A stretch of DNA of 64,000 nt from Microbacterium sp. UFMG61 (GCF_015354505.1 NZ_JACAFP010000010.1:148154-212153), one strand, 5' to 3'. Numbered from the stretch's first letter, positions 15,637-26,027 are shown. The notes: generated by a model from the letters alone, not told the origin. A program made the numbers and translations.

Positions 15637-16623
15637 TCAGAGCCACTTCGAGACGAGGTGCTCCGATGCGATCCTGCGCAGCGTTCCGGAAGCGCCGCGC
15701 AGCACGACGCTCTCGGTGTAGATGTACCCGCCCTCGCGGCGCACACCGTCGACGAGCTGGCCGTCAGTGACGCCGGTCGCGACGAAGATCGTGTTGTCTC
15801 CACGCACGAGATCGCCCGCCTCGTAGACCCTGTCCATGTCGAGTCCGGCATCGATGCCGCGCTGGCGCTCGTCATCGTCGCGGGGCCAGAGGCGACCCTG
15901 GATGTGACCGCCGAGAGCCTTGATCGCACACGCGGTCACGATGCCCTCGGGGCTGCCGCCCACCCCGACGCACATGTCGGTGCGAGCCCCGTGCCGTGCC
16001 GCGTTGATGCCTCCGGCGACGTCGCCGTCACTCATGAGACGCGTTCCTGCGCCGGCATCCCGGATCTCCTGGATCAGCTTCTCGTGCCGCGGCCGGTTGA
16101 GCACCGAGACCACGATCTCATCGACGGGCTTGCCGAGCGCGCCGGCGAGCTTGCGGATGTTCTCGCCGACCGGCAGACGGATGTCGACCACCCCGACGCC
16201 CGCGGGGCCCGTCACGAGCTTGTCCATGTAGAAGACGCTGGAGGCGTCGAGCATCGATCCTCGGTCGGACACCGCGATCACGGAAAGGGCGTTCTGTCGG
16301 CCCGCCGCAGTGAGCGATGTGCCGTCGATCGGGTCGACCGCGATGTCGCACTGCGGCCCGGTGCCGGTGCCCACGACCTCGCCGTTGAAGAGCATCGGGG
16401 CGTTGTCCTTCTCGCCCTCGCCGATCACGACCCGCCCCTGGAACGCGACGGTGCCGAGGAAGGCGCGCATCGCGTCGACCGCCGCGCCGTCGGCGGCCTC
16501 CTTCGCTCCGCGGCCGATGAAGGGCACGGCACGGATCGCAGCCGCTTCGGTCGCACGCACCAGCTCCATTGCGAGATTTCGGTCAGGATGCAGGGGGCTC
16601 AGATCGGCCGTAAGACTCACCAT
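15637..16623 (-). CDS. glpX: Class II fructose-1,6-bisphosphatase
   Basis: A 328-residue GlpX-type enzyme, which hydrolyses fructose-1,6-bisphosphate to fructose-6-phosphate in gluconeogenesis and is the standard FBPase of actinobacteria. The metal and phosphate signature DPIDGTS is near residue 98, with GEGEKDNAPML upstream (about 70) and VGVGGSPEGIV and DDDERQRGIDAG later. Length matches the family. The ATG at 16623 has TAGGCT six bases upstream. It diverges from aldolase, the enzyme that makes its substrate, with 182 bases between starts. Confidence 0.95.
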   Translation of the reverse strand: MVSLTADLSPLHPDRNLAMELVRATEAAAIRAVPFIGRGAKEAADGAAVDAMRAFLGTVAFQGRVVIGEGEKDNAPMLFNGEVVGTGTGPQCDIAVDPIDGTSLTAAGRQNALSVIAVSDRGSMLDASSVFYMDKLVTGPAGVGVVDIRLPVGENIRKLAGALGKPVDEIVVSVLNRPRHEKLIQEIRDAGAGTRLMSDGDVAGGINAARHGARTDMCVGVGGSPEGIVTACAIKALGGHIQGRLWPRDDDERQRGIDAGLDMDRVYEAGDLVRGDNTIFVATGVTDGQLVDGVRREGGYIYTESVVLRGASGTLRRIASEHLVSKWL

Positions 16624-16629
16624 GCGGTC

Positions 16630-16635
16630 AGCCTA
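16630..16635 (-). promoter_or_regulatory. Leaderless-type -10 box (TAGGCT) of glpX
   Basis: TAGGCT ends six bases before ATG 16623. Confidence 0.55.
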
Positions 16636-16762
16636 GCCACGAGAGGTGTTCGATCGACCACTTTTCAGGCCGTGCTGGGTGAAGGAATCGCAATTCTTAA
16701 CGTGAGAGTATGCGAGGCTCAGCGCGGAGTCCGGTCGGCCAGCATCGACCCACGCTCCCCGA

Positions 16763-16768
16763 TAGAGT
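16763..16768 (+). promoter_or_regulatory. -10 box (TAGAGT) of the aldolase gene
   Basis: TAGAGT sits in the context CCGATAGAGTGACA, nearly the same as ahead of gdhA. Transcription should start near 16775, leaving a leader of about 30 bases that carries the AGGAG ribosome binding site. Confidence 0.5.
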
Positions 16769-16805
16769 GACAGCTGTCCCGGCTTCACCTATCGCAGGAG
16801 TTCTC

Positions 16806-17834
<1,029 letters not shown>

Positions 17835-17844
17835 TCTGATCCTC

Positions 17845-17890
17845 AATGCGAAGGAGCCCCTGACCCGTGGGTCAGGGGCTCCTTCGCATT
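17845..17890. terminator. Strong bidirectional hairpin
   Basis: A perfect 22-base-pair inverted repeat begins 11 bases after the aldolase stop and ends 8 bases before the stop of the convergent DUF6264 gene. It would end transcripts from both sides. Confidence 0.85.
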
Positions 17891-17897
17891 CACTGCG

Positions 17898-18425
17898 TCA
17901 CTGCAGCGCGGAAGAGGTCAGGAACTCGACGAACGCCGGGTCGCCCATCATCGGAACCGCGACGCAGATCGACGCGATGATCATCGTCGCGAACGCACCG
18001 GCGATCGGCACCCACCAGGTGACCTTTCCGCTGCGAAGCCTGCGGATGGAGAGGTACGCGGTCATCGACCATCCGACCGCGAGCACGATCGCGGCGATCG
18101 TGCCCCAGAGGCGGCCCTGCGCGTAGTTCGTGAACTCGCCGTCGATACCGAGAACAGTCATGACCTCGTTCATCGCCGTCGAGAAGTCGAGGTACGACAG
18201 GCCGGTCATGACGACGTTCACGAGACCGTAGGCCAGAAGAGCGATCGTGACGAACCGGTCGACGGGACGGCTCGTCCGTACCGCGCCCCGCGGAGACGTC
18301 GAAGGCTGCGTCGGAGCTGCCTGGATGCTCTCGGGAGCCACCTCCGCGATCGGCGGCAGCCCTGCTGCCCTGCGCTGCTCCTCGAGTGTCGCGATCTCGC
18401 CGTACTGGGGCCGTTGATCCGTCAT
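17898..18425 (-). CDS. DUF6264 family membrane protein
   Basis: A 175-residue membrane protein. A soluble N terminus carries the short motif QYGEIATLEEQRRAAGLPP, followed by three hydrophobic segments at about 59-78, 107-127 and 139-158. The motif and layout match the Microbacteriaceae-enriched DUF6264 family of unknown function. TAGCAT lies exactly six bases before the ATG. Confidence 0.78.
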   Translation of the reverse strand: MTDQRPQYGEIATLEEQRRAAGLPPIAEVAPESIQAAPTQPSTSPRGAVRTSRPVDRFVTIALLAYGLVNVVMTGLSYLDFSTAMNEVMTVLGIDGEFTNYAQGRLWGTIAAIVLAVGWSMTAYLSIRRLRSGKVTWWVPIAGAFATMIIASICVAVPMMGDPAFVEFLTSSALQ

Positions 18426-18431
18426 TCCAGC

Positions 18432-18437
18432 ATGCTA
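18432..18437 (-). promoter_or_regulatory. Leaderless-type -10 box (TAGCAT)
   Basis: TAGCAT ends six bases before ATG 18425. Confidence 0.5.
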
Positions 18438-18676
18438 GTCGGATCGGCGGTGGGGGCTTCTCAGGAAGACAGCCCGAAACTGATGGCGGCCCCGGAGAAG
18501 TGGGGACTCCTCGGGGCCGCGGATGACAGTGCTGGGGACACTCGCCGTCCAAGTGAGCGATGAACGCTGGGGACGTTCACTCGCCGGTAGCGCCGTTCGC
18601 ACTGACGACTACTCTTCAACGATAGGAAACCGGGGCCGCGGTCGCCAGATCCCATTCTTCAGATAATGAACAGCGG
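18438..18676 (-). other. Intergenic region with a GC-rich imperfect hairpin
   Basis: About 240 bases lie between the iclR-type gene and DUF6264, both on the minus strand. An imperfect inverted repeat at about 18486-18520 (GCGGCCCCG against CGGGGCCGC with a bulge) is a candidate terminator for the ispH-iclR unit. A second, weaker inverted repeat (GATGAACG against CGTTCA) lies near 18560-18590. No open frame with a plausible start is seen on either strand. Confidence 0.45.
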
Positions 18677-19468
18677 TCAGATATCGCCCTGGGCGCCAGA
18701 CCCCTCGCCGATCAGGGCGTCCGCACCCAGCTGCAGGGATAGACGTCGAGCGGTCTGCTGGAGCGTGGAGACGAGTGCGCCGTCGAGCGCCGCGCTGTCG
18801 GCGGGAAGCGAGATCGCGAGCGACGCCGTGACGCCCGGCGCGATCACCGGCACAGCGACGCAGGAGTTCCCGATCGAGTACTCCTCCCGATCCACGGCGA
18901 ACCCCTGCGAGTGCTCGAGGTGAGTCAGCAGCGTGCGCCTGTCGCTGATCGTCCGGGGAGTCAGCTCCTCGAGCCGGTGTCGGGAGAGGTAGTCGAGTCG
19001 TTCGTCACATGCGAGGTCGGTGAGGATCTGCTTGCCGAGAGCCGTTGCATGGGCGCTGGAGTCCATGCCGACCCAGAGATCGATCCGAGGACTGCGGGCC
19101 GCATCGACGATGTCGACGAGGTGCATCTCACCGTCGCTGTATCGCGAGAGGTATGCGGTGGCACCCACCTCTTCTGTGACATCCCGCAGAGCAGCACGTA
19201 CCCGAGCGAGGAAGACACCTCGCGAGTCGACGCTCGTCCGGAACGTCGGAAACCGCGCGCCGAGAACCAGACCGTCGGGTTCGTTGGCGAGGTACCCCTC
19301 GTGGATCAGGGTGCGGATCAGGTTGTAGGTCGTCCCCGGGGTGAGGCCGGTGATCGCAGCCAGAGTCTTGACCGGCAGTGGGCGCGCCGAGTTGGCGACG
19401 ATGTCGACGAGCCGCAGCGCGCGCTGCACACTGCCGATGAGAGTGGGTTCCGCCTCGGCGGCGGGCAC
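18677..19468 (-). CDS. IclR-family transcriptional regulator
   Basis: A 263-residue IclR regulator. The N-terminal winged helix (SVQRALRLVDIVANSARPLPVKTLAAITGL, then PGTTYNLIRTLIHEGYL) covers residues 10-75. The effector domain has the family block SHATALGKQILT-like SAHATALGKQILTDL and EEYSIGNSCVAVPV near 195. IclR proteins sense small carboxylic acids. The GTG start lies two bases after the stop of ispH, so translation is probably coupled. No candidate target operon is adjacent. Confidence 0.9.
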   Translation of the reverse strand: MPAAEAEPTLIGSVQRALRLVDIVANSARPLPVKTLAAITGLTPGTTYNLIRTLIHEGYLANEPDGLVLGARFPTFRTSVDSRGVFLARVRAALRDVTEEVGATAYLSRYSDGEMHLVDIVDAARSPRIDLWVGMDSSAHATALGKQILTDLACDERLDYLSRHRLEELTPRTISDRRTLLTHLEHSQGFAVDREEYSIGNSCVAVPVIAPGVTASLAISLPADSAALDGALVSTLQQTARRLSLQLGADALIGEGSGAQGDI

Positions 19469-19470
19469 TG

Positions 19471-20550
19471 TCAGGCGCTTCCGCCGGAGGTGCGGCCTCC
19501 CAGTGCGCGGGCATCCCGCTGGCCCGACGAGTCCTGACGCAGTTCCTTCGGGAGAGAGAACATCAGGTCCTCCTCGGCCGTCTTGACCTCTTCGACATCC
19601 TCGTACCCGGCGCCTGCGAGCGCATCGAGCACCTCGCGCACGAGCACCTCAGGGACGGATGCTCCACTGGTGACGCCGACCGTCGCGACGCCGTCGAGCC
19701 ACTCCTGCTTGACCTCTTCGGCGTAATCGACGCGGTAGGCGGCCTTGGCGCCGTACTCGAGCGCGACCTCGACCAGGCGCACGCTGTTCGAGGAGTTCGA
19801 CGATCCGACGACGATGACGAGGTCGGCGTTCGCCGCGACCTTCTTGATCGCGACCTGCCGATTCTGCGTCGCGTAGCAGATGTCATCCGACGGCGGATTG
19901 TGCATCTCGGGGAAGCGAGCGCGGAGTCGGTTGACGGTCTCCATCGTCTCGTCGACCGAGAGCGTCGTCTGGGAGAGCCAGACGACCTTCGACGGATCCT
20001 TGACCTGCACGGTGTCAGCCTCGTCGGGAGAGTTCACGATGGTCACATGCTCCGGGGCCTCACCAGCCGTCCCCTCGACCTCTTCGTGTCCCTCGTGGCC
20101 GATCAGGAGGATCTCGAAGTCGTCGCGGGCGAAGCGCACCGCTTCGCGGTGGACTTTGGTGACGAGCGGGCACGTCGCGTCGATCGCATGCAGGCCTCGC
20201 TCGGAAGCGGCATCGACGACAGCAGGCGAGACACCGTGGGCGCTGAAGACGACGTGCGCTCCCTCGGGAACCTCGTCGACCTCTTCGACGAAGATCGCGC
20301 CCTTCTCCTCGAGCTCGGTCACCACGTGGATGTTGTGCACGATCTGCTTGCGCACGTAGACCGGTGCACCGTAGCGCTCGAGCGCCTTCTCGACCGCGAC
20401 CACGGCTCGATCGACGCCCGCGCAGTAACCGCGCGGAGCGGCGAGGAGAACACGCTTGTGTCCGACGACCGGGTTATCCTGAAGCCGCCCGGTCGCCGCA
20501 CGCACTCGTGGGACACGCGGGGCAGGGAGATGTACGACAGTCGAGGTCAC
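19471..20550 (-). CDS. ispH: 4-hydroxy-3-methylbut-2-enyl diphosphate reductase
   Basis: A 359-residue enzyme (IspH, LytB) that makes IPP and DMAPP in the last MEP-pathway step. The three cluster-ligating cysteines are Cys43 (GYCAGVDR), Cys127 ([11 protein letters not shown]) and Cys225 ([11 protein letters not shown]). The conserved His pairs ([15 protein letters not shown]) and ASSNSSN-like [11 protein letters not shown] block are in place. About 30 extra residues precede the core and a 25-residue tail follows. The GTG start is set by TAGAAT six bases upstream. It diverges from xseA with 53 bases between starts. Confidence 0.96.
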   Translation of the reverse strand: MTSTVVHLPAPRVPRVRAATGRLQDNPVVGHKRVLLAAPRGYCAGVDRAVVAVEKALERYGAPVYVRKQIVHNIHVVTELEEKGAIFVEEVDEVPEGAHVVFSAHGVSPAVVDAASERGLHAIDATCPLVTKVHREAVRFARDDFEILLIGHEGHEEVEGTAGEAPEHVTIVNSPDEADTVQVKDPSKVVWLSQTTLSVDETMETVNRLRARFPEMHNPPSDDICYATQNRQVAIKKVAANADLVIVVGSSNSSNSVRLVEVALEYGAKAAYRVDYAEEVKQEWLDGVATVGVTSGASVPEVLVREVLDALAGAGYEDVEEVKTAEEDLMFSLPKELRQDSSGQRDARALGGRTSGGSA

Positions 20551-20556
20551 TCCAGA

Positions 20557-20562
20557 ATTCTA
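20557..20562 (-). promoter_or_regulatory. Leaderless-type -10 box (TAGAAT) of ispH
   Basis: TAGAAT ends six bases before GTG 20550 and is the closest match here to a consensus -10. Confidence 0.6.
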
Positions 20563-20603
20563 CTGCCGACAACCTGAGCAGGAGCGGAAGGTGCACTGAA
20601 CGG

Positions 20604-21896
20604 ATGACGGTCTTCGAAGCGTCGACACGCCCCGGCGAGACGCCACCGGCCGATGCGGTCGCTCCACGCGACTCCTCCGCCGACGCTCCGACCTCGGTCG
20701 CCCGACTGAACGGAACCATCCGCGACTTCGTCGCCCGGTGGAACACGGTGTGGGTCGAAGGCGAGATCACGTCGTGGAACGTCCGCGGCGGCAACATCTT
20801 CGCCCGCCTCAAAGACACGCGCTCCGACGCGCAGATCTCGATCCGGATCTGGTCGAGCGTCCGCCCTCGGATTCCCGGCGATCTGGCCGTCGGCGACCAC
20901 GTCGTCGCCGCGGTCAAGGCGGACTACTTCGTCAAGGCCGGCGACTTCAGCTTCACGGTGTCGGCGATGAAGCACGTCGGGCTCGGCGATCAGCTCGAGC
21001 GACTGGAGAAGCTCCGGCTCCAACTCCGCCAGGAAGGCCTCTTCGACGCCTCGCGCAAGAAGCGTCTCCCGTTCCTGCCCCACGTGATCGGACTGATCAC
21101 GGGCGAGCGCTCGGATGCGGAGAAAGACGTGCACCGCAACGCGGAGCTGCGCTGGCCGCAGGTGAGATTCCGTACCGAGTACGCCGCTGTGCAGGGCGAT
21201 CGCTGCGTACCCGACACCCTCGCCGCTCTGGCCCGGCTCGACGCGGATCCTGATGTCGACGTCATCATCATCGCGCGGGGCGGCGGTGACCCGCAGACCC
21301 TGCTCGGCTTCAGCGACGAGCGGCTCGTGAGAGCTGTCGCAGCGGCATCGACTCCGGTCGTCAGCGCGATCGGGCACGAGAACGATCATCCTCTGCTCGA
21401 CGACGTCGCAGACCTCCGGGCCTCGACGCCGACGGATGCCGCCAAACGAGTGGTGCCCGATGTCAGCGAACAGCGCGCCCTCATCGCTCAGCTGCGCTCC
21501 CGCGCGACCACCAGGCTCACCCAGAGGCTGTCGCACGACATCGCCCAGCTGGAGCAGCTGCGCTCCCGTCCCGCGCTGCGCTCCCCCGATCCGATCATCG
21601 AATCGCGATCCCAGGACATCTGGCTGCTGGTCTCCCGGGGGCGCGACTCCCTCGCGCGGCAGCACGAGGCGGCCGGCCGCACGACCAGTGAGCTGCGAGC
21701 GTCGCTGCGCGCCCTCTCGCCCGCGGCCACCCTCGCTCGCGGATATGCGATCGCGCACCTCGACGGCGGTGTGATCCTTCGCGATGCGGCCGACGCACCG
21801 GCCGGCAGCGCCCTCACCATCACCGTCGACCGAGGCTCGGTGGCTGTCCGTTCCGAAGGCGAGATCGCCGAGGGAGCTGCCGCCCGCTCCGCATGA
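20604..21896 (+). CDS. xseA: Exodeoxyribonuclease VII large subunit
   Basis: A 430-residue catalytic subunit of ExoVII, a processive single-strand exonuclease. The N-terminal OB fold (VARLNGTIRDFVARWNTVWVEGEITSW) starts at about 31, the catalytic core has GLITGERSDAEKDV and the conserved IIIARGGGDPQTLLGFSDE, and SAIGHENDHPLLDDVADLRASTPTDAA follows. A long coiled coil (about 285-385) would hold the small subunits. ATG 20604 follows a weak GAACGG. xseB comes 31 bases later. Confidence 0.96.
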   Translation: MTVFEASTRPGETPPADAVAPRDSSADAPTSVARLNGTIRDFVARWNTVWVEGEITSWNVRGGNIFARLKDTRSDAQISIRIWSSVRPRIPGDLAVGDHVVAAVKADYFVKAGDFSFTVSAMKHVGLGDQLERLEKLRLQLRQEGLFDASRKKRLPFLPHVIGLITGERSDAEKDVHRNAELRWPQVRFRTEYAAVQGDRCVPDTLAALARLDADPDVDVIIIARGGGDPQTLLGFSDERLVRAVAAASTPVVSAIGHENDHPLLDDVADLRASTPTDAAKRVVPDVSEQRALIAQLRSRATTRLTQRLSHDIAQLEQLRSRPALRSPDPIIESRSQDIWLLVSRGRDSLARQHEAAGRTTSELRASLRALSPAATLARGYAIAHLDGGVILRDAADAPAGSALTITVDRGSVAVRSEGEIAEGAAARSA

Positions 21897-21915
21897 GCAC
21901 CCCGCCTGCACCGCG

Positions 21916-21921
21916 TAGGAT
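21916..21921 (+). promoter_or_regulatory. TAGGAT box ahead of xseB
   Basis: TAGGAT ends six bases before GTG 21928. The six spacer bases GGAGGG could also be a ribosome binding site set too close, so xseB may have its own leaderless transcript. Confidence 0.4.
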
Positions 21922-21927
21922 GGAGGG

Positions 21928-22167
21928 GTGAGTGCGCTGAACGACACCCCTGTGGACACGCTGTCGTTCGAGGCCGCTCGCGACGAGCTCGTGAAGGTCG
22001 TGTCCGAGCTCGAACAGGGCTCGCCGACGCTCGAACAGTCGCTCGCCCTGTGGGAGCGGGGAGAGGCTCTCGCCGCCCGCTGCGAAGAATGGCTCCTCGG
22101 CGCGAAGCGTCGCCTCGAGGCCGCACGTGCTGCGGCATCCGACAACTCTGACGAGGCGGAGTCATGA
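21928..22167 (+). CDS. xseB: Exodeoxyribonuclease VII small subunit
   Basis: A 79-residue helical subunit. The conserved pattern [38 protein letters not shown] is complete (residues 11-50). It binds the coiled coil of XseA. The stop overlaps the start of the DUF4245 gene (ATGA), so those two are translationally coupled. The C-terminal 15 residues are Ala/Asp-rich. Confidence 0.94.
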   Translation: MSALNDTPVDTLSFEAARDELVKVVSELEQGSPTLEQSLALWERGEALAARCEEWLLGAKRRLEAARAAASDNSDEAES

Positions 22168-22802
22168 ACAAGCCTGCGCCCATCGTCGCCGAGCTCGGGC
22201 GCCCGGAGACCCCCGAGGAGACCGCCGCACGCAAGGCCGCGTCCAGCAAGGCGTACCGCTCGAGCCAGACGGTTCGCAGTCTGGTCGCCGCTCTGATCGT
22301 CACCCTCGCCATCGTGATGGTGATCGTGTTCGCCGTGCCGCGGGGCGAGCCCGCGAGCGCTCCGACGGTCGACATGGTCGGCATCGCGAGCGACGTCGAG
22401 TCCACCGTCGACAGTCCGGTCATCGTGCCCGATCTCGGCGATTTCTGGCGGGTGAACGTCGCCAAGCTCACCACCGGCGCTCCACTCGTATGGGACCTGA
22501 CCCTCGCACCCTCAGCCGAGGACGAGCGGGGATTCATCAAGATCGCGCAGGCTTTCGACTCCGATTCGTCGTGGGCACCGCAGCGTCTCAACGGCACGGC
22601 ACCCACCGACACGACCTCGATCGGCGGTCTGGAGTGGGATGTCTACGAGCTGGGCGATGCCGGGGCGAAGCAGAACATCACGCATGCGATCGGCACCCAG
22701 GCGGGTGACGACTACCTGCTTCTCTACGGTTCGCGCTCGGCCGACTCCACTGCCGAGCTCGCCGAGTCCCTCGTCCCCCAGATCCGCGAACTCTCGGAGT
22801 AG
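22164..22802 (+). CDS. DUF4245 family membrane-anchored protein
   Basis: A 212-residue protein. A short cytoplasmic N terminus ([21 protein letters not shown]) precedes one transmembrane helix at about 39-61, then an extracytoplasmic domain of about 150 residues with [17 protein letters not shown] and [11 protein letters not shown]. This is the DUF4245 layout, common next to xseAB in actinobacteria. Its function is unknown. The ATGA overlap with xseB suggests one operon. Confidence 0.87.
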   Translation: MNKPAPIVAELGRPETPEETAARKAASSKAYRSSQTVRSLVAALIVTLAIVMVIVFAVPRGEPASAPTVDMVGIASDVESTVDSPVIVPDLGDFWRVNVAKLTTGAPLVWDLTLAPSAEDERGFIKIAQAFDSDSSWAPQRLNGTAPTDTTSIGGLEWDVYELGDAGAKQNITHAIGTQAGDDYLLLYGSRSADSTAELAESLVPQIRELSE

Positions 22803-22807
22803 CCCTC

Positions 22808-23458
22808 ATGACAGACACGCTCACGCCCGCCGCCGCCTGGAAGCAGATGCAGGAAGGCAATCAGCGATTCGTCGATGACGCTCCCCGGCACCCCAATCAG
22901 GACGTCGCCCGCCGTAAGCACCTCGCCGCGGCTCAGCATCCCGTGGCGACGCTGTTCGGATGCTCGGACTCGCGCCTCGCCGCCGAGATCATCTTCGACC
23001 TCGGCCTCGGCGACCTGTTCGTCGTGCGCAACGCCGGTCAGGTGATCGGCGAGTCGATCGTCGCGAGCCTCGAGTACGCGGTCGCCGTGCTCAACGTCCC
23101 GCTGATCGTGGTGCTCGCGCACGACTCGTGCGGTGCCGTGCGCGCCGCCATCGACGGAACGGCCATCGACGCCGCTCCCCTGCCTCCGCACATCTGGAAG
23201 CTCATCGCGCCGATCGTGCCCGCCGCCCGCAAGGTTCTGGTCGAGAACGGCGGCACGACCGTCGACGAGATCGATGCCGACCTGGTCGGTCAGGAGCACC
23301 TGCGCAACACCGTGAGCGACCTGCTGCAGTCGTCCGAGGTGATCTCCAACGCGGTCGCCGAGGGCCGTCTGGGTATCGTCGGCGCCAACTACCGCCTGTC
23401 CGAGGGCACCGCGATGCCCATCATCACGGTCGGAATCGACACCGACGCAACCGACTGA
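22808..23458 (+). CDS. Beta-class carbonic anhydrase
   Basis: A 216-residue zinc enzyme for CO2/bicarbonate exchange. The zinc ligands are Cys52, His105 and Cys108 ([10 protein letters not shown] and LAHDSCGAV), and the Asp54/Arg56 dyad typical of active beta enzymes is present. It would supply bicarbonate for PEP carboxylase and fatty acid synthesis. The ATG lies five bases after the DUF4245 stop, placing it in the xseAB operon; no strong ribosome binding site is visible. fumC follows after 113 bases. Confidence 0.93.
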   Translation: MTDTLTPAAAWKQMQEGNQRFVDDAPRHPNQDVARRKHLAAAQHPVATLFGCSDSRLAAEIIFDLGLGDLFVVRNAGQVIGESIVASLEYAVAVLNVPLIVVLAHDSCGAVRAAIDGTAIDAAPLPPHIWKLIAPIVPAARKVLVENGGTTVDEIDADLVGQEHLRNTVSDLLQSSEVISNAVAEGRLGIVGANYRLSEGTAMPIITVGIDTDATD

Positions 23459-23540
23459 GCCGGGGAGTCGACTGGGCAGGGAACCGCTCAGTCGAGAACC
23501 GGCTGAGCCGACATCGACTCAGCCAGAATCGACACCGAGG
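23448..23540. repeat. Degenerate short repeats at the end of the carbonic anhydrase gene
   Basis: From the stop codon on, words such as CCGACTGAGCC, CGCTCAGTCG, CGGCTGAGCCG and CGACTCAGCC alternate in both orientations, and two copies of CTSAGCCRRMATCGAC-like sequence follow each other. This looks like repeated duplication of the stop-codon region. Confidence 0.5.
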
Positions 23541-23571
23541 GGCACGACCCCGCAACCAAGGAGGGTTCGGA

Positions 23572-24990
23572 ATGACCGACACACACCAGCACGGCGGCGA
23601 TGAGTCGCAGTACCGCATCGAGCACGACACCATGGGCGAGGTTCGCGTGCCCGTGAACGCGCTCTACGGTGCGCAGACACAGCGCGCGGTCGAGAACTTC
23701 CCGATCTCGGGCAAGGGCCTCGAGTCCACCCAGATCGCCGCGCTCGCGCGCATCAAGAAGGCCGCGGCGCTCGCCAACAAGGAGCTCGGCACGCTCGACG
23801 GCGCCATCGCGGACGCGATCGCGCAGGCAGCCGACCAGGTCGCGTCCGGTGCGCACGACGCCGAGTTCCCGGTCGATACCTACCAGACCGGTTCCGGCAC
23901 GTCGTCGAACATGAACATGAACGAGGTCCTCGCGACGCTCGCCACCCGCATCCTCGGCGCCAACGTGCACCCGAACGACCACGTGAACGCCTCGCAGTCG
24001 TCGAACGACGTGTTCCCGACCTCCGTGCACATCGCCGTGACGCAGGCACTCATCGACACGCTGATCCCCGCTCTCGACCACCTCGCCGTCGCCTTCGAGG
24101 CGAAGGCTGAGCTGTGGAAGGACGCCGTGAAGTCCGGCCGCACCCATCTGATGGACGCGACGCCCGTCACCCTCGGCCAGGAGTTCGGCGGTTATGCCCG
24201 CCAGATGCGACTCGGCATCGAGCGCGTGCAGTCGGCTCTCCCCCGTGTCGCCGAGGTTCCGTTGGGTGGCACGGCCACCGGCACCGGCATCAACACGCCT
24301 CTCGGATTCCCGCAGAAGGTCATCGAGCTGCTCGCCGCCGAGACCGAGCTGCCCATCACCGAGGCGAAGGACCACTTCGAGGCCCAGGCCAACCGCGACG
24401 GCCTCGTCGAGGCATCCGGTGCGCTGCGCACCATCGCGGTCTCGCTGACCAAGATCAACAACGATCTGCGCTGGATGGGCTCCGGCCCCAACACGGGGCT
24501 CGGCGAGCTGCACATCCCCGACCTGCAGCCCGGATCCTCGATCATGCCGGGCAAGGTCAACCCCGTCGTCCCCGAGGCCGTGCTGATGGTCTGCGCCCGC
24601 GTGATCGGCAACGACGCGACCGTCGCCTGGGCCGGCGCATCCGGCTCGTTCGAGCTCAACGTCGCCATCCCGGTCATGGGCACCGCCGTACTCGAGTCGA
24701 TCCGTCTGCTGGCGAACGCCTCGCGCGTGCTGGCCGACAAGACCGTCGACGGACTGCAGGCCAACCTCGACCGCGCAGCCGCGTTCGCGGGCATGAGCCC
24801 CTCGATCGTCACGCCGCTCAACAAGCTGATCGGCTACGAGGCCGCGGCCAAGATCGCCAAGCACTCGGTCGCGAAGGGCATCACGGTGCGCGACGCCGTG
24901 ATCGACCTCGGCTACGTCGAGCGCGGCGACCTCACGCTCGAGCAGCTCGACGAGAAGCTCGACCTGCTGTCGATGACGCACCCGGGTTGA
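23572..24990 (+). CDS. fumC: Class II fumarate hydratase
   Basis: A 472-residue iron-independent fumarase interconverting fumarate and malate in the TCA cycle. The signature [11 protein letters not shown]-type block ([18 protein letters not shown]) holds the catalytic SS loop at about 321-338; [31 protein letters not shown] and [19 protein letters not shown] are the other conserved regions. AAGGAGG ahead of the ATG is a strong ribosome binding site. The start [13 protein letters not shown] is a short hydrophilic extension. Confidence 0.96.
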   Translation: MTDTHQHGGDESQYRIEHDTMGEVRVPVNALYGAQTQRAVENFPISGKGLESTQIAALARIKKAAALANKELGTLDGAIADAIAQAADQVASGAHDAEFPVDTYQTGSGTSSNMNMNEVLATLATRILGANVHPNDHVNASQSSNDVFPTSVHIAVTQALIDTLIPALDHLAVAFEAKAELWKDAVKSGRTHLMDATPVTLGQEFGGYARQMRLGIERVQSALPRVAEVPLGGTATGTGINTPLGFPQKVIELLAAETELPITEAKDHFEAQANRDGLVEASGALRTIAVSLTKINNDLRWMGSGPNTGLGELHIPDLQPGSSIMPGKVNPVVPEAVLMVCARVIGNDATVAWAGASGSFELNVAIPVMGTAVLESIRLLANASRVLADKTVDGLQANLDRAAAFAGMSPSIVTPLNKLIGYEAAAKIAKHSVAKGITVRDAVIDLGYVERGDLTLEQLDEKLDLLSMTHPG

Positions 24991-25004
24991 TCTCGACGCG
25001 CTGA

Positions 25005-25093
25005 GCGCCCCGATTCGCGGACTTCGTCCCGATCTGCGCACCATTCCCGGTGGATGGCGCGCAGATCGGGACATGCTCCGCAGATCGGGGCGC
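25005..25093. repeat. Four-part palindromic repeat, copy A
   Basis: Two nested inverted repeats: inner arms GTCCCGATCTGCG at 25026-25038 and its complement at 25060-25072, separated by 21 bases, and outer arms CCCCGATTCGCGGA at 25008-25021 and TCCGCAGATCGGGG at 25077-25090. The same layout, with the same 21-base spacing, recurs at 26027-26110. Confidence 0.85.
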
Positions 25094-25190
25094 TCGTCTG
25101 TTTCTGCACCGATGTCGGATGAGAACGGTGGCACCCCGACTCTGTGCGGATCGGTCTCGACGGATGCCGTGGACACGCAGAATCTCAGTC

Positions 25191-26027
25191 ATGCTCTCTG
25201 CCGCCGACACCATCACCCGCCTCGGCGGACTCGCCCGCGGCGCCCATCTGCAGACGCTGGGCTTCACGAGACGCGCGTTGTCGCGCGCCGTGAAGCGAGG
25301 TGAGATCGAGCGCGTCCGTGATGGCGTGTTCGCGTCCGGCCGGATCGATCGTCAGGTGCGAGCAGCCACGGCCCACGGAGGCGCACTGACCTGCGCGAGT
25401 GTGCTTCAGGTGCTGGGGATCTGGGTTCTCGCGCCCGTGAGCGTGCCGCACGTCTGGCTCGGCAGAAGTCGCCACGCGCATGCTCACGATGCGTGCCGGT
25501 GTGTGTCTCACTACTATCGGGGCGTCCCACCCCTCGGACAGGCCACCGTCGAGGTCGCCCTCGCGCACTTCCTACGGTGCGCAGGAGATGAGGCCTTCTT
25601 CGCGGCCTACGAGTCAGCCTTGCGCCTCGGACTGCTCACCAGAGCCGCACAGGCCAGGGTCCGAGCGATGATCCCGGCCGCGGCGCGGTGGCTCGTGGAT
25701 CTCGCACTTCCGCACTCGGACAGCGGCCTCGAGTCGCTGCTTCGGCTGCGTCTGCATGTGCTCGGCATCCGCCTCGAGTGCCAGGTGTCGATCTCCGGAG
25801 TCGGCCGTGTGGACTTCGTCGTCGGCAGCAGACTGATCCTCGAGACGGACGGGACAGAGAACCATGACGGCGCGTCGCTGAGGCACAAAGACCTCGTGCG
25901 TGATGCATCGGCCTCTGCGCTCGGCTACGAGACCCTGCGCTTCGACTACGCACAGGTCATCCACGACTGGCCGACGGTGCAGGCGGCGATCCTCGCAGCT
26001 CTCACCCGCCTGAATGCCCATGCGTGA
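25191..26027 (+). CDS. DUF559 (Vsr-like endonuclease fold) protein with N-terminal winged helix
   Basis: A 278-residue protein. Residues 1-50 form a winged helix of the AbiEi-antitoxin type (LARGAHLQTLGFTRRALSRAVKRGEIERVRDGVF). Residues 175-275 match DUF559 and Vsr-like PD-(D/E)XK nucleases: Glu181, Asp208 in GRVDFVV, Glu218 and Asp220 in LETDG, His225, the RD pair at 237-238 and Arg250 in GYETLRFDY. The active-site residues appear complete. ATG 25191 has no ribosome binding site. Both flanks carry the same palindromic repeat; copy B begins at the stop codon. The substrate and partner are unknown. Confidence 0.85.
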   Translation: MLSAADTITRLGGLARGAHLQTLGFTRRALSRAVKRGEIERVRDGVFASGRIDRQVRAATAHGGALTCASVLQVLGIWVLAPVSVPHVWLGRSRHAHAHDACRCVSHYYRGVPPLGQATVEVALAHFLRCAGDEAFFAAYESALRLGLLTRAAQARVRAMIPAAARWLVDLALPHSDSGLESLLRLRLHVLGIRLECQVSISGVGRVDFVVGSRLILETDGTENHDGASLRHKDLVRDASASALGYETLRFDYAQVIHDWPTVQAAILAALTRLNAHA

